A stretch of 64,000 bases of DNA, taken from NCBI RefSeq assembly GCF_019200975.1, contig NZ_JAHTMR010000003.1, positions 403,639 to 467,638 of the forward strand, in the 5' to 3' direction. The notes below the pieces were generated by a model. That model was not told the origin of the DNA, did no database searches, and was given only the letters and a program-made list of their open reading frames with translations. A program made the position numbers and the translations under genes. Positions 55,744 to 64,000 of the stretch are shown piece after piece (the stretch's first letter is position 1; each line of letters opens with the position of its first letter). This stretch comes from Pseudomonas sp. PD9R (GTDB lineage Bacteria; Pseudomonadota; Gammaproteobacteria; Pseudomonadales; Pseudomonadaceae).

Positions 55744-56640
55744 ATGAATCTGAAACAACTGCAGAGCGTGCTGCTGATGGACGAGCTCGGCTCCATTTCG
55801 CGAACAGCGGTAGCGCTGGGTACCGCTCAATCACTGGTCAGTCGGCAACTGGCGCAACTGGAGGCCGAGTGGGGCGATCAGCTATTCGTGCGCACTGGTC
55901 GCGGTCTGGTCGTCTCGGATTTCGGGCGGCTTGTGCTGCCGGAGATTCGTTTGCTGCTCGGTCAAGCCGAACGCCTGGAAACCCTGGTCAGGGAGTCGTC
56001 GGGCGTACCGGCAGGCACAGTGCACATCGGTGTGCTGCCGTCGATGTCCAGAAGGTTGCTGCCCATGCTTTTCACCGCGCTGCAAACCCATGCCCCCGGC
56101 GTACGCCTGCATGTGATTGAAGGCTTCAGCGGTGATCTTGATGAACAACTGGCAGCCGGTGCGCTGGACCTGATTGTCGTTAACCGATACGGCATCTCCA
56201 ACGCCCGTGACGAAGAAACCCTCGGGGTCGTTGATACCTATCTGGTGGGTAAATCCGGAAGCCTGCCAAAGTTTGAGCAATCGATTGATTTTGCTGCGTT
56301 GCTGGAGTTTCCGCTGATCCTGCCCTCGCGCCCCAACGGATTGCGGACCACGCTGGACCAGTTGGCGCGTAAACATCAGGTCTCGTTGAACGTGGCGATT
56401 GAGGTCGACACGCTTAACGCAATGAAGGATGTGGCGATGACAGGAGGGGCATTCACCATCCTTCCTTTACTGGCGGTGCAGGACGATGTCGAGCGCGGGT
56501 TGCTTGATGCCATACGAATCAGTAAACCGGAGATCAAACGGACGATTGCGTTAGCGTTTACCCACCAGCATCCGCTTTCGAAGGCGGCCAGAGTCGTAGG
56601 CGTGCATGTCCGTGAGTTGTGCAAATCACTGCTCGAGTAG
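55744..56640 (+). CDS. LysR family transcriptional regulator
   Basis: 298 aa. HTH region MDELGSISRTAVALGTAQSLVSRQL and GRGLVVSDFGRLVLPE at the N-terminus; effector domain GTVHIGVLPSMSRRLLP and DLIVVNRYG. Divergent from the acyl-CoA ligase operon (55581 to 47979), which it probably activates when the substrate or its CoA ester is present. Confidence 0.93.
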   Translation: MNLKQLQSVLLMDELGSISRTAVALGTAQSLVSRQLAQLEAEWGDQLFVRTGRGLVVSDFGRLVLPEIRLLLGQAERLETLVRESSGVPAGTVHIGVLPSMSRRLLPMLFTALQTHAPGVRLHVIEGFSGDLDEQLAAGALDLIVVNRYGISNARDEETLGVVDTYLVGKSGSLPKFEQSIDFAALLEFPLILPSRPNGLRTTLDQLARKHQVSLNVAIEVDTLNAMKDVAMTGGAFTILPLLAVQDDVERGLLDAIRISKPEIKRTIALAFTHQHPLSKAARVVGVHVRELCKSLLE

Positions 56641-56818
56641 ACAAGCGGCGGATCGACCTATGGCGTCTGCCCATATCCATTCAGGGCACCTGGTTTATCA
56701 CTGCAAATTCCGCATACGTATAGTGCTTGCCCCATTGCGCGACCACAAATAAACCCTCTGAGTTGAATACAGGTATTCAGGTCAATGACGCCGGTCAGTA
56801 ACCGCTCAAGGAGGGACT

Positions 56819-57232
56819 ATGAACGACACAGCCATTCCCGAAGGTTTTACCCCGTTTACCCGCAGCAGTCCGCTGCTTGATTTGCTTGGCCCGATCTACG
56901 CGCGGGGCAATGGGCTGCAATTAGAACTGGGATTATTGACTGACTCACGACACGCCAATGGCCGCGGCACCTTGCATGGCGGTGTATTGGCGACATTGGC
57001 GGATGTGGGTATGGGTTACGCCATGGCATTTTCCAGCGACCCTCCGCAGCCATTGATAACGGCGAGCATGACCCTGGATTATCTCGGCGCAGTGCAAATC
57101 AATGAGTGGTTGGAGGTGCGTCTTGAGTATTCCAAAAAAGGACGTCAACTGGCGTTTGCCGCTGTCAGCTTGCATGTCGGTGAGCGAACAGTTGCACGCG
57201 CCAGTGCGGTGTTCGCTGTGCCACCGGGTTGA
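56819..57232 (+). CDS. PaaI-type hotdog thioesterase
   Basis: 137-aa single hotdog domain: ANGRGTLHGGVLATLADVGMGYAMAF is the PaaI/YigI signature (HGG with following acidic residue), then LGAVQINEWLEVRLEYSKKGRQL. Hydrolyses acyl-CoA thioesters, often aromatic ones, and may release CoA from stalled intermediates. AGGAGG precedes the ATG. Stands alone, next to the LysR gene. Confidence 0.9.
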   Translation: MNDTAIPEGFTPFTRSSPLLDLLGPIYARGNGLQLELGLLTDSRHANGRGTLHGGVLATLADVGMGYAMAFSSDPPQPLITASMTLDYLGAVQINEWLEVRLEYSKKGRQLAFAAVSLHVGERTVARASAVFAVPPG

Positions 57233-57345
57233 AAACGTATGTTCGTCGAGGCGGTAGCAGTCACTCGTCAAAGCGCCCTGATACTCTGCGGGTGAGTATT
57301 ATCGCATCGCGTTTAATGACTGCTTCAGCCGACCCGTCACCCGAA

Positions 57346-58284
57346 TCAAACCGGGGTGGACCTCAACTCGTGCACCAGATCAATCAGTGCGCGCAATCGC
57401 GCCGGCACGAAGCGATGACCTGAGTTGTAAAGCGTCAACCCGCCAAACGTCGGGCACCACGGCATCAGCACCGGCACCAGGGCGCCGCTTGCAAGTTCTT
57501 CCTGGATGAACCACTCGGAAATGAAACCAATGCCAAGGCCCAACAACACGGCCTGTTTGATGGCCAGCAACTCGTTGAACGCCAGGCGTACCGGCAGCTC
57601 CATCTGCAACTTCTGGCCGTCGAATTCCAGTTCCCAATGGTAGAGGCCGCCGTGCGCCATGCGCATGCCGATGCTTTGGTGGGTGAGCAAGTCTCGCGGG
57701 TGCTCGGGCACGCCATGGCGTTCTAGATACTCGGGCGTTGCCACCACGAGCATGCGGATGTCACCGGACAACGCCACCGCAATCATGTCTTGCGGTACGG
57801 ACTCTGCCAGGCGAATCCCGGCGTCGAAGCCCCCGGCGACGATGTCGACCATGCTTGATTCGCTGACGATATCGATGCGCACTTCGGGATAGCGCTCAGC
57901 GTACTGTTTGAACAGCGGATCCAGCAGCAGGTAGGCCGCACCATGCGGTGCATTGATGCGCAATGTGCCGCTGGGTAAGTCAGGGCCGACGCTGGCCTCT
58001 TCGCCGGCACTTTTGATTTGCGCCAATGCAGGGGCAATGCGCTCCACATAGCGTTGCCCGATGTCGGTGAGGGCGACGCTGCGCGTAGAGCGATTGAACA
58101 GACGCACTTTCAAACGAGCTTCCAGACCGGCCACCGCGCTGCTGACGGCAGTGGTGGACATTCCCAATTCCTGTGCCGCGCCACGAAAACTGGTGCGGCG
58201 CGCAACCGCAAGAACCACTTCCAGTTCGGTCATTCCTGTTTTGTGCATGGATTGTCCTGAAATTGAGGATGCTTCATTAGCCAA
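57346..58284 (-). CDS. LysR family transcriptional regulator
   Basis: 312 aa. The HTH (RTSFRGAAQELGMSTTAVSSAVAGLE) starts later than usual because of a 15-residue N-terminal extension; an ATG at 58242 (MTELEVVL) is an alternative start. NRSTRSVALTDIGQ and effector part DAGIRLAESVPQDMIAV follow. Divergent from the aldehyde dehydrogenase at 58368 with an 83-base gap, so that gene is its probable target. Confidence 0.9.
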   Translation of the reverse strand: MANEASSISGQSMHKTGMTELEVVLAVARRTSFRGAAQELGMSTTAVSSAVAGLEARLKVRLFNRSTRSVALTDIGQRYVERIAPALAQIKSAGEEASVGPDLPSGTLRINAPHGAAYLLLDPLFKQYAERYPEVRIDIVSESSMVDIVAGGFDAGIRLAESVPQDMIAVALSGDIRMLVVATPEYLERHGVPEHPRDLLTHQSIGMRMAHGGLYHWELEFDGQKLQMELPVRLAFNELLAIKQAVLLGLGIGFISEWFIQEELASGALVPVLMPWCPTFGGLTLYNSGHRFVPARLRALIDLVHELRSTPV

Positions 58285-58367
58285 AGGATAGCTTATCGGA
58301 ACAAACCATCCTTCTTAGACTTGGCTTCACAGCGGCTCGAGGCGAGTCATTTGAATGAGGGTTTTCC

Positions 58368-59798
58368 ATGCAGCGCATTGAACACATCTACATCAACGGC
58401 GAGTTCGTCGTTCCGCACGGTCAGCAATGGTTCGACCTCCATAACCCGAGCACCGAGGAAGTCATCGGTCAGGTTCGGTTGGGCGATGCACTGGACGCGC
58501 AGCGTGCCGTTGCGGCCGCCAAGGCTGCGTTCCCGGCCTGGGCTCGTACCAATCGCGAAGAGCGCATTGCGGCACTGCAACGCATGCACCGGGCCATAGC
58601 GGCAAGGGAGGAAGAACTGCAGGAAGCCATCCTCGTGGAATACGGCGCGCCTGCGGTTCGCGGGCGCTGGATGGCGACTTATCCAGCCGATGTGATTGCA
58701 CAAGCGATCGATGCACTGGAAGCGTTCGATTTCGAGGAACAGGTCGGCATCGCCAGGGTCATTCTGACGCCCGTGGGCGTTACCGGTTTGATCACGCCCT
58801 GGAACAGCAATGCAGGCTTCATTTGCAACAAGCTGGCCACCGCGCTGGCGGCAGGCTGCACTGCCGTCATCAAGCCCAGCGAGATGAGCGCGCTGCAGAC
58901 GCAAGTCGTGGTCAGGGCATTGCACGAAGCGGGACTGCCACCGGGTGTATTCAATATCGTCAATGGGCGGGGCGATGTGGTGGGCGAAGAAATCGCCCGT
59001 CATCCCGACGTTGCCAAGATCTCGTTCACGGGTTCGTCCGCTGTCGGTCAGCATCTGGTCAGAACCAGCGCCGACACCATGAAGCGCGTGACGCTCGAAC
59101 TGGGCGGCAAGTCGCCCACCGTGGTGCTGGATGATGCGGATTTCCAGGCGGTCATGCCGTTGGTGCTACAGGCCGGGTTTCTCAACAGCGGCCAGGCCTG
59201 CATTGCAGGCACTCGCATCCTTGTGCCGCGCAGCCGGTTGGCAGAGTTCGAGAAAGTGGCGAAGGAGGGCGTCTCACAGATTCAATCGGGCGATCCGCGC
59301 AACGCTGACACCGACATCGGCCCAATGGTGAGCCAGAAACAATGGGAGCGGGTGCAGGGATATATCCGTATCGGTCAGAAAGAAGGTGCCAGGTTGCTGG
59401 CAGGTGGCGAAGGTCGCCCGGAAGGTCTGCACGCCGGATGGTTCGTGAAGCCCACAATCTTTACTGATGCGAACAACCAAATGCGCATCGCACGTGAGGA
59501 AATCTTTGGCCCCGTGCTGACCATCATCCCCTACGAGGATGATGCTGATGCGATCAGCATTGCCAACGACACGGACTATGGACTGAGCGCCCTGGTGCTC
59601 GGAAAGAGCCCCGAACGCTGCGTGAATATCGCCCGTCAGATCGATTCGGGACGTGTGCTCATCAACACCCTGGCCCACGAACCGCGTGCGCCCTTCGGTG
59701 GGTTCAAGCATTCAGGCCTCGGGCGCGAAATGGGCAAGTGGGGAATGAGCGCGTATCTGGAACCAAAGACTTTGGTCACGAATCACTCGATGAAATGA
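58368..59798 (+). CDS. Aldehyde dehydrogenase
   Basis: 476 aa, catalytic Cys278 (LNSGQACIAG) and Glu244 (LELGGKSP). Cofactor region GLITPWNSNAGFICNK and ISFTGSSAVG. Broad aldehyde specificity expected. Single gene opposite its own LysR regulator, a common arrangement for inducible aldehyde detoxification. Confidence 0.93.
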   Translation: MQRIEHIYINGEFVVPHGQQWFDLHNPSTEEVIGQVRLGDALDAQRAVAAAKAAFPAWARTNREERIAALQRMHRAIAAREEELQEAILVEYGAPAVRGRWMATYPADVIAQAIDALEAFDFEEQVGIARVILTPVGVTGLITPWNSNAGFICNKLATALAAGCTAVIKPSEMSALQTQVVVRALHEAGLPPGVFNIVNGRGDVVGEEIARHPDVAKISFTGSSAVGQHLVRTSADTMKRVTLELGGKSPTVVLDDADFQAVMPLVLQAGFLNSGQACIAGTRILVPRSRLAEFEKVAKEGVSQIQSGDPRNADTDIGPMVSQKQWERVQGYIRIGQKEGARLLAGGEGRPEGLHAGWFVKPTIFTDANNQMRIAREEIFGPVLTIIPYEDDADAISIANDTDYGLSALVLGKSPERCVNIARQIDSGRVLINTLAHEPRAPFGGFKHSGLGREMGKWGMSAYLEPKTLVTNHSMK

Positions 59799-59918
59799 CG
59801 TGGCTGGGAACCTGTCAGGGTGCAACGGGTGGATAGCATCGGAAGCAGGGCTACATCGTTCCCGGTGTAGCATGCAATCTCCCTTACGCGAAACCTGTAC
59901 TCCCAAGGAGAAGCGGCT

Positions 59919-60824
59919 TTGGATTTCATTACTCAGAACCGCACACTGCGCTCTGGCCTCAAACTGCTTTTAGCCCTGTGTGCGATGAGCCTGCTGGGTT
60001 GTTCACAGAGTGACGAGGCAGGGCAATGCATGGCAGCGGTGCAGGTGCCCGGCCGGCAGGCAGTCATCATTGGTATCGACGGGTTGCGCACCGACGCGGT
60101 TAACCCGTCACTGACCCCTTTCCTGTTCCAGTTGGCAGCGTCTCAGGGTTTGGCTTGGGGGAGAGTCGATGTCAGCAATGGCCGCACGCAACAGACCTAT
60201 TCCGCACCTGGCTGGGTCAGTGTGCTCACCGCAAGCTGGGCAAGCAAACATGGCATTGTTGATAACAGCAGTGCAGGCCCAATCAAAACCCAAACGGTGT
60301 TTGAGCGGCTTCAGAGCAGCAAGCCCGACAGCCACAGCTTTTTTGTAACGTCCTGGAGGCCACTGTACGACTTGGTTCAGGGGCGGTTAGGGGATTTGCC
60401 AAAAACAGGCCATGCGGCGTTTTTTCGTCGCGACGATGCAGCGGTCGAACAGGAGGTTCTGACCAGCTGGCGAGCATGTCAGCCCGATCTGGCCTTCATT
60501 CATCTCGATGCTGTAGATCAAGCGGGGCATCATGGTTCTTTCGACCCGTCTGACCCAGGCTACGCCGCCGCCGTGCAAGAAACAGACTCCCGTATTCGTC
60601 GTCTGTGGGAGAAGGCATTCGCCTTGCCATCCGCCCAGGGAGCAATGCCTCAGCGTTTGATTATTTTTGCCAGCGATCACGGTGGCATCGGCAATACCCA
60701 CGGTCGCTATTCAGAAACTGAGCGCTGGGCGCCGTTTTTGGCAATATCGCCGACTGGATATCCTCCAGCGCAGATCAAAGACTTGGTTGATATCGGCCAG
60801 GCTGCTCTGAACTTCGTTCAATGA
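59919..60824 (+). CDS. Lipoprotein of the type I phosphodiesterase/alkaline phosphatase superfamily
   Basis: 301 aa from a TTG start with AAGGAG upstream. Lipobox SLLGC near residue 27 places it at a membrane after lipidation. Superfamily metal motifs are in order: VIIGIDGLRTDAV (Asp), SAPGWVSVLT (nucleophile Ser/Thr), HLDAVDQAGHHG (Asp, His) and FASDHGGIGNTHG (Asp, His, His). It could cleave phosphodiester or pyrophosphate bonds of nucleotides or lipids. No operon partner; TTG start suggests low expression. Confidence 0.85.
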   Translation: MDFITQNRTLRSGLKLLLALCAMSLLGCSQSDEAGQCMAAVQVPGRQAVIIGIDGLRTDAVNPSLTPFLFQLAASQGLAWGRVDVSNGRTQQTYSAPGWVSVLTASWASKHGIVDNSSAGPIKTQTVFERLQSSKPDSHSFFVTSWRPLYDLVQGRLGDLPKTGHAAFFRRDDAAVEQEVLTSWRACQPDLAFIHLDAVDQAGHHGSFDPSDPGYAAAVQETDSRIRRLWEKAFALPSAQGAMPQRLIIFASDHGGIGNTHGRYSETERWAPFLAISPTGYPPAQIKDLVDIGQAALNFVQ

Positions 60825-61024
60825 GGGCGAGACATTCACGTTGTCTAGTTGCTAGACGACCCTTAGCGGACATTGACTTCTACAGGCTTAATCCCATGTC
60901 TTCAGTTTCCTGGCGGCCGTTCCGAGCAGCCAATTCAATCGCGACCTGAGCAAACACGGCTAGGCGCGGGTACTCCGATATAGTCGACTCTATTGCCTAC
61001 CGTATTTCCCGGAGCCTCTATTAA

Positions 61025-61894
61025 GTGTCTGACTTGCCGAGCAACGCCGCCTACACAAAACGCTTCGACCTGGTACTCGCCTATATCGATGCCAATCTCG
61101 AAGGTGACTTGTCGGTGAACACGTTGAGCCAGATCGCGCACTTTTCGGCGTTTCACTTTCATCGACAGTTCAGCGCGTTCGTGGGCGTACCGGTTGCACG
61201 CTATGTACAACTGATGCGACTACGACGCGCGGCGCATAGTTTGTCTTCCCTCGCGGATTATTCGGTGCTGGACGCCGCTTTCGGGGCGGGTTTCGAAAGC
61301 CCCGAAGCATTTTCCAGGGCGTTCAGGCGAGCGTTCGGTATGACGCCGAGTGCATTCAGGAAGCAACCGAATTGGCAGGTCTGGAGTGCGGTCTTCACCA
61401 TCCCTCATTTTTCCAGGAACATCATTATGCAGATACGCATTGTGGAATTTCTCGAAGTCAGGGTTGCAGCATTAGAGCATCGCGGAGCGCCAGGGCTCAT
61501 CAATGAGAGCGTGCGTAAGTTTATCGAGTGGCGCATGCAGAGCGGACAATCGCCGGTGGCATCTAGTCGCAGCTTTGGTATTCCTTTCGGCAACCCCGAT
61601 ACGACCCCGGCGGATGAGTTCCGTTTTGCAATCTGCGGCGAGATTCACGAGGCGGTGGCGGCGAATGAGTTCGGCGTAACTGAGAGGATGATCCCTGGCG
61701 GGCGTTGCGTTGTGGTGCGTCACGTGGGTTCGACGGATCACATCGGCGAATCGATCTATCCGATCTATCGTGACTGGCTGCCTACCAGCGGCGAGGAGCT
61801 GCGAGATCAGCCGCTGTTCTTCGATTATCTGAGCATTTCCCCCGAGACACCTCAGGATCAATGGCAAACCGATATTTATGTACCTTTGCAATAG
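61025..61894 (+). CDS. AraC family regulator with GyrI-like effector domain
   Basis: 289 aa, GTG start. Two AraC HTH motifs lie at the N-terminus (LSVNTLSQIAHFSAFHFHRQFSAF and SVLDAAFGAGFESPEAFSRAFRRAFG). The C-terminal GyrI-like/effector-binding half starts near residue 135 (MQIRIVEFLEVRVAALEHRG). This SbmC-Rob-type combination usually responds to small hydrophobic or cationic ligands and controls efflux. No evident target next to it except the EamA transporter, which is convergent. Confidence 0.9.
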   Translation: MSDLPSNAAYTKRFDLVLAYIDANLEGDLSVNTLSQIAHFSAFHFHRQFSAFVGVPVARYVQLMRLRRAAHSLSSLADYSVLDAAFGAGFESPEAFSRAFRRAFGMTPSAFRKQPNWQVWSAVFTIPHFSRNIIMQIRIVEFLEVRVAALEHRGAPGLINESVRKFIEWRMQSGQSPVASSRSFGIPFGNPDTTPADEFRFAICGEIHEAVAANEFGVTERMIPGGRCVVVRHVGSTDHIGESIYPIYRDWLPTSGEELRDQPLFFDYLSISPETPQDQWQTDIYVPLQ

Positions 61895-61940
61895 CGGACA
61901 GATCGCTGCTGGTTTGTAACGATCGTCGTTGAGTTCATCG

Positions 61941-62035
61941 TTGTAAGCTGCCTCTGGCCAAGGGGCAGCTATTGGCCGGTGTCTGCCTGTCTCGAAGTGC
62001 ATCAGTCGACCCAAAGCTGACCATCGCTTTGCGCC
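61941..62035. repeat. Dispersed repeat copy between convergent genes
   Basis: GCTGCC...GGCAGC hairpin, ATTGGCCGGTGTCTGCCTGTC and GTCGACCCAAAGC in the same order as the other copies; overlaps the last bases before the EamA stop. Confidence 0.6.
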
Positions 62036-62042
62036 CCTGCCG

Positions 62043-62870
62043 TCAACCAATGATGATAGTGCCGATGGCAATCACCGCGCATGCCAGTACCTTTCGGACA
62101 GTCAGTGTCTCGCCCAGGAAAAAATATCCGATCAATGCCGCGAACAACACGCTGGTTTCGCGCAATGCCGATACCGCTCCCATTGGCGCGACGGACATAG
62201 CGTAGATGACGATTCCATAGGCCAGAAGTGAAACCAGTCCTCCGATGAAGGCCATCATGAAGCCGGGTCGAAAGGTCAATAAACTCTTGGCGTCGCGCAC
62301 ACCGATGTACACCAACGGCATCAAGACGCCCCACAAGGCACACATCCAGACCGTGTAGGCCATCGGGGCCCCGGACAGGCGAACACCAATGCCATCTGTC
62401 ACGCTATAAGCCGCAATGAAACAGCCGGTTCCCAAGGCATAGGGCAGGCTGGGAACGGCGAGCTTGCGCCCCCTGAAGGCCAGCGAAATGATCCCGCCTG
62501 ACACCAGTAAAATGCCAAACATCGCGACTGCCCCGACCGTTTCCCTGGCAAAAACCGACGCGGCGAGGGTGATCAGGATAGGCGAGGAGCCCCGTGAGAT
62601 AGGATAAGTTTGTCCAAGGTCCCCAACCTTGTAACTGCGCACCAGGAACAAGTTGTAGCCAACGTGCAGGACCGCCGAAAGCACTGCGTAGAACCAGCTG
62701 GCTTTGGCCGGTGCCTCCAAAAACAAGGCCATGGCGACACTGACGATCGCGACCGCCACGCACATGATCGTCATCGACCAAAGTCTGTCGGCCCCCCCAC
62801 GCAACGCGGCATTCCAGCTGGCATGCAAAAGTGCAGCGAAAAGTATGAGCAAGATGATGTGATAAGGCAT
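62043..62870 (-). CDS. EamA/DMT superfamily transporter
   Basis: 275 aa from ATG 62870 (MPYHIILLILFAALLHASWNA), with AGGAT upstream; an earlier in-frame start at 62894 is possible. Ten hydrophobic helices in two five-helix repeats are typical of the drug/metabolite transporter family (ISRGSSPILITLAASVFARE and the C-terminal ALRETSVLFAALIGYFFLGE). Role unknown; probably exports an amino acid or metabolite. Confidence 0.9.
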   Translation of the reverse strand: MPYHIILLILFAALLHASWNAALRGGADRLWSMTIMCVAVAIVSVAMALFLEAPAKASWFYAVLSAVLHVGYNLFLVRSYKVGDLGQTYPISRGSSPILITLAASVFARETVGAVAMFGILLVSGGIISLAFRGRKLAVPSLPYALGTGCFIAAYSVTDGIGVRLSGAPMAYTVWMCALWGVLMPLVYIGVRDAKSLLTFRPGFMMAFIGGLVSLLAYGIVIYAMSVAPMGAVSALRETSVLFAALIGYFFLGETLTVRKVLACAVIAIGTIIIG

Positions 62871-63030
62871 GCGCCATCCTAAGCAATTGGGCACCTTGAC
62901 GAAAGCGAAGTCCTCTCATCACTTAATGAGTAAATCCTCATGCTTCATCAATATTCTATTTCGGCCTTCTTCGATTCGGCCATTAGCCAATTGCGAAAGC
63001 TGACGACTGCGGTCGACCCAAAGCGGGCGC

Positions 63031-63371
63031 TCAATTGGCGAGCTCCGGGAGTCGATATACTTCATTTGGGGGACATGCCACCGCTGCCCGCTCGAAGCGC
63101 CAGTAACCGACGACATGCCACTTGCCAAGCTTGAAGCCTACTTCGGGAAAGGTACCGATGTGTTTGAAGCCCAGGCATTCGTGCAATCCGACGCTCCCGG
63201 CGTTTGGCAGGGAAATTCCGGCGTAGGCCGAGTGAAAACCCTGGCGGGCGAGGATGGGCAGCAGCGCTGCGTAGAGGTTGCGACCATGGCCGTGTCTGTA
63301 ACGATGGGGGCGTAGATGGCCTGGATTTGCGGCGCGACCTCGGGCGTTGCGATTCTGATTTCAATGGACAT
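63031..63371 (-). pseudogene. arsN: arsN-like phosphinothricin-type N-acetyltransferase with internal deletion
   Basis: The first 29 or so codons from ATG 63371 (MSIEIRIATPEVAPQIQAIY...) match the start of phosphinothricin/arsinothricin acetyltransferases. The sequence then jumps, out of frame, to the C-terminal third: GRNLYAALLPILARQGFHSAY, then AGISLPNAGSVGLHECLGF and VGFKLGKWHVVGYW, ending at TGA 63031. Roughly 70-80 central residues, including much of the acetyl-CoA site, are missing. It starts 8 bases after arsH and thus once belonged to an ars operon. Not functional. Confidence 0.75.
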
Positions 63372-63378
63372 GACGACC

Positions 63379-64000
63379 TCAAATTGAACGCTGATTGACA
63401 CGATCCATCAGTTGTTCGGCAGTTTCCTTGCGCTCCGAGTAGCGATCTACCAGAAACGCCTGGCGGTCACGCAGCAGCACGGTGAACTTCACCAGCTCTT
63501 CCATCACGTCGACGACGCGGTCGTAAAACGGCGACGGTTTCATCCGGCCGGTGTCATCGAACTCCATATAGGCTTTGGGCACTGAGGATTGGTTGGGGAT
63601 GGTGAACATGCGCATCCAGCGTCCCAACACCCGCAGTTGATTGACCACGTTGAACGACTGGGATCCTCCGCAGACCTGCATCACTGCCAGTGTTTTGCCT
63701 TGGGTCGGGCGAACTGCGCCCAGCTCCAGAGGCATCCAGTCGATCTGCGCCTTGAACACGGCCGACATCGAACCATGCCGCTCTGGCGAGCACCAGACCT
63801 GGCCTTCCGACCACAGCACCAGATCGCGCAACTCTTGCACTTTTGGATGCTCAACCGGGACATCGTCGGGCAGTGGCAAACCCGACGGATTGAAAATACG
63901 TGCCTCGGCACCGAAGTGCTCCAGCAAGCGTGCGGCTTCCTCTACCAACAGTCGGCTAAAGGAGCGTTGGCGGGTCGATCCGTATAACAACAGGATGCGC
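63379..64000 (-). CDS. arsH: ArsH NADPH-dependent FMN reductase/organoarsenical oxidase, 5' part beyond window
   Basis: At least 206 residues of ArsH; the N-terminus lies past 64000. FMN-loop [15 protein letters not shown], then [25 protein letters not shown], and the long conserved [17 protein letters not shown] with [14 protein letters not shown] are all ArsH hallmarks. ArsH oxidises trivalent methyl- and phenyl-arsenicals and is usually last or next to last in ars operons, as here before the broken arsN copy. The rest of the operon should lie upstream, outside the window. Confidence 0.93.
   Translation of the reverse strand, partial: RILLLYGSTRQRSFSRLLVEEAARLLEHFGAEARIFNPSGLPLPDDVPVEHPKVQELRDLVLWSEGQVWCSPERHGSMSAVFKAQIDWMPLELGAVRPTQGKTLAVMQVCGGSQSFNVVNQLRVLGRWMRMFTIPNQSSVPKAYMEFDDTGRMKPSPFYDRVVDVMEELVKFTVLLRDRQAFLVDRYSERKETAEQLMDRVNQRSI

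Noticed and set aside
60843..60857. Hairpin GTCTAG-TTG-CTAGAC as a terminator of the phosphodiesterase gene.
   Set aside because: Six-base stem, no T-run; too weak to call.

Overview
The window reads as chromosomal DNA of a Pseudomonas, most likely of the P. fluorescens group. This rests on GC-rich codon use, two OprD-type porins, a tcuR-tcuABC tricarballylate locus, a Pseudomonas-type REP half-element (GTAGGAGC...GCGATGGCG) at 7464-7495, and a dispersed TTTCTGCC/GGCAGAAA repeat in several intergenic gaps. I see no rRNA, tRNA, CRISPR array, insertion sequence or prophage. Almost everything is accessory catabolism, transport and its local regulators.

Layout. 15-7444: an acyl-CoA catabolic operon (two crotonase-fold enzymes, a CaiB-type CoA-transferase, an acyl-CoA ligase), a MarR regulator, an HMG-CoA-lyase-like enzyme whose catalytic Cys is His, and an OprD porin. 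7500-8492: decayed remains of a ProV/ProW betaine-type ABC transporter. 8864-18602: a ten-gene module with a Dpp-type ABC transporter, a two-component flavin monooxygenase (LLM oxygenase plus an unusual flavin reductase with a C-terminal extension), a tautomerase, a hydrolase and an aldehyde dehydrogenase. Two near-identical operator-like sites precede it; a terminator and a TetR/BetI-like regulator follow it. 19510-26952: an efflux outer-membrane fragment, a secreted double-CMD protein, a zinc alcohol dehydrogenase with an in-frame amber stop, two SDRs, a Bcr-type MFS pump, an aldo/keto reductase and a divergent LysR. 28127-32428: a probable quinate/shikimate locus (OprD, AroQ, MHS transporter, divergent LysR). 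32430-35310: an AT-richer patch with a membrane protein, a GNAT and a frameshifted small tyrosine recombinase, with the dispersed repeats between them. 35310-40357: tcuC-tcuB-tcuA and tcuR.

41541-47836 is the most intriguing region. Seven tightly packed co-directional genes encode a T_hemolysin/GNAT-like protein, an AMP ligase, a TenA/heme-oxygenase-like putative diiron oxidase, an SDR, an exported TPR protein and an OmpR-type two-component system. It looks like a small self-regulated pathway that makes or modifies an acyl-derived metabolite; I cannot name a product. 47979-55581 is a translationally coupled operon on the minus strand (ADP-forming acyl-CoA ligase, crotonase, aldehyde dehydrogenase, crotonase, MFS importer, bicupin) with a divergent LysR. 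It suggests CoA-dependent side-chain shortening of an imported carboxylic acid. 56819-62870 holds single-gene functions (thioesterase, LysR/aldehyde dehydrogenase pair, phosphodiesterase lipoprotein, AraC-GyrI regulator, EamA transporter). The window ends in an ars locus: an internally deleted arsN-like acetyltransferase and the 3' part of arsH.

Gene decay recurs. A nonsense codon, frameshifts or deletions affect the ProV/ProW remnant, the NodT fragment, the alcohol dehydrogenase, the integrase, the arsN copy and possibly a LysR remnant. All functional calls come from reading motifs by eye; no database search was possible.
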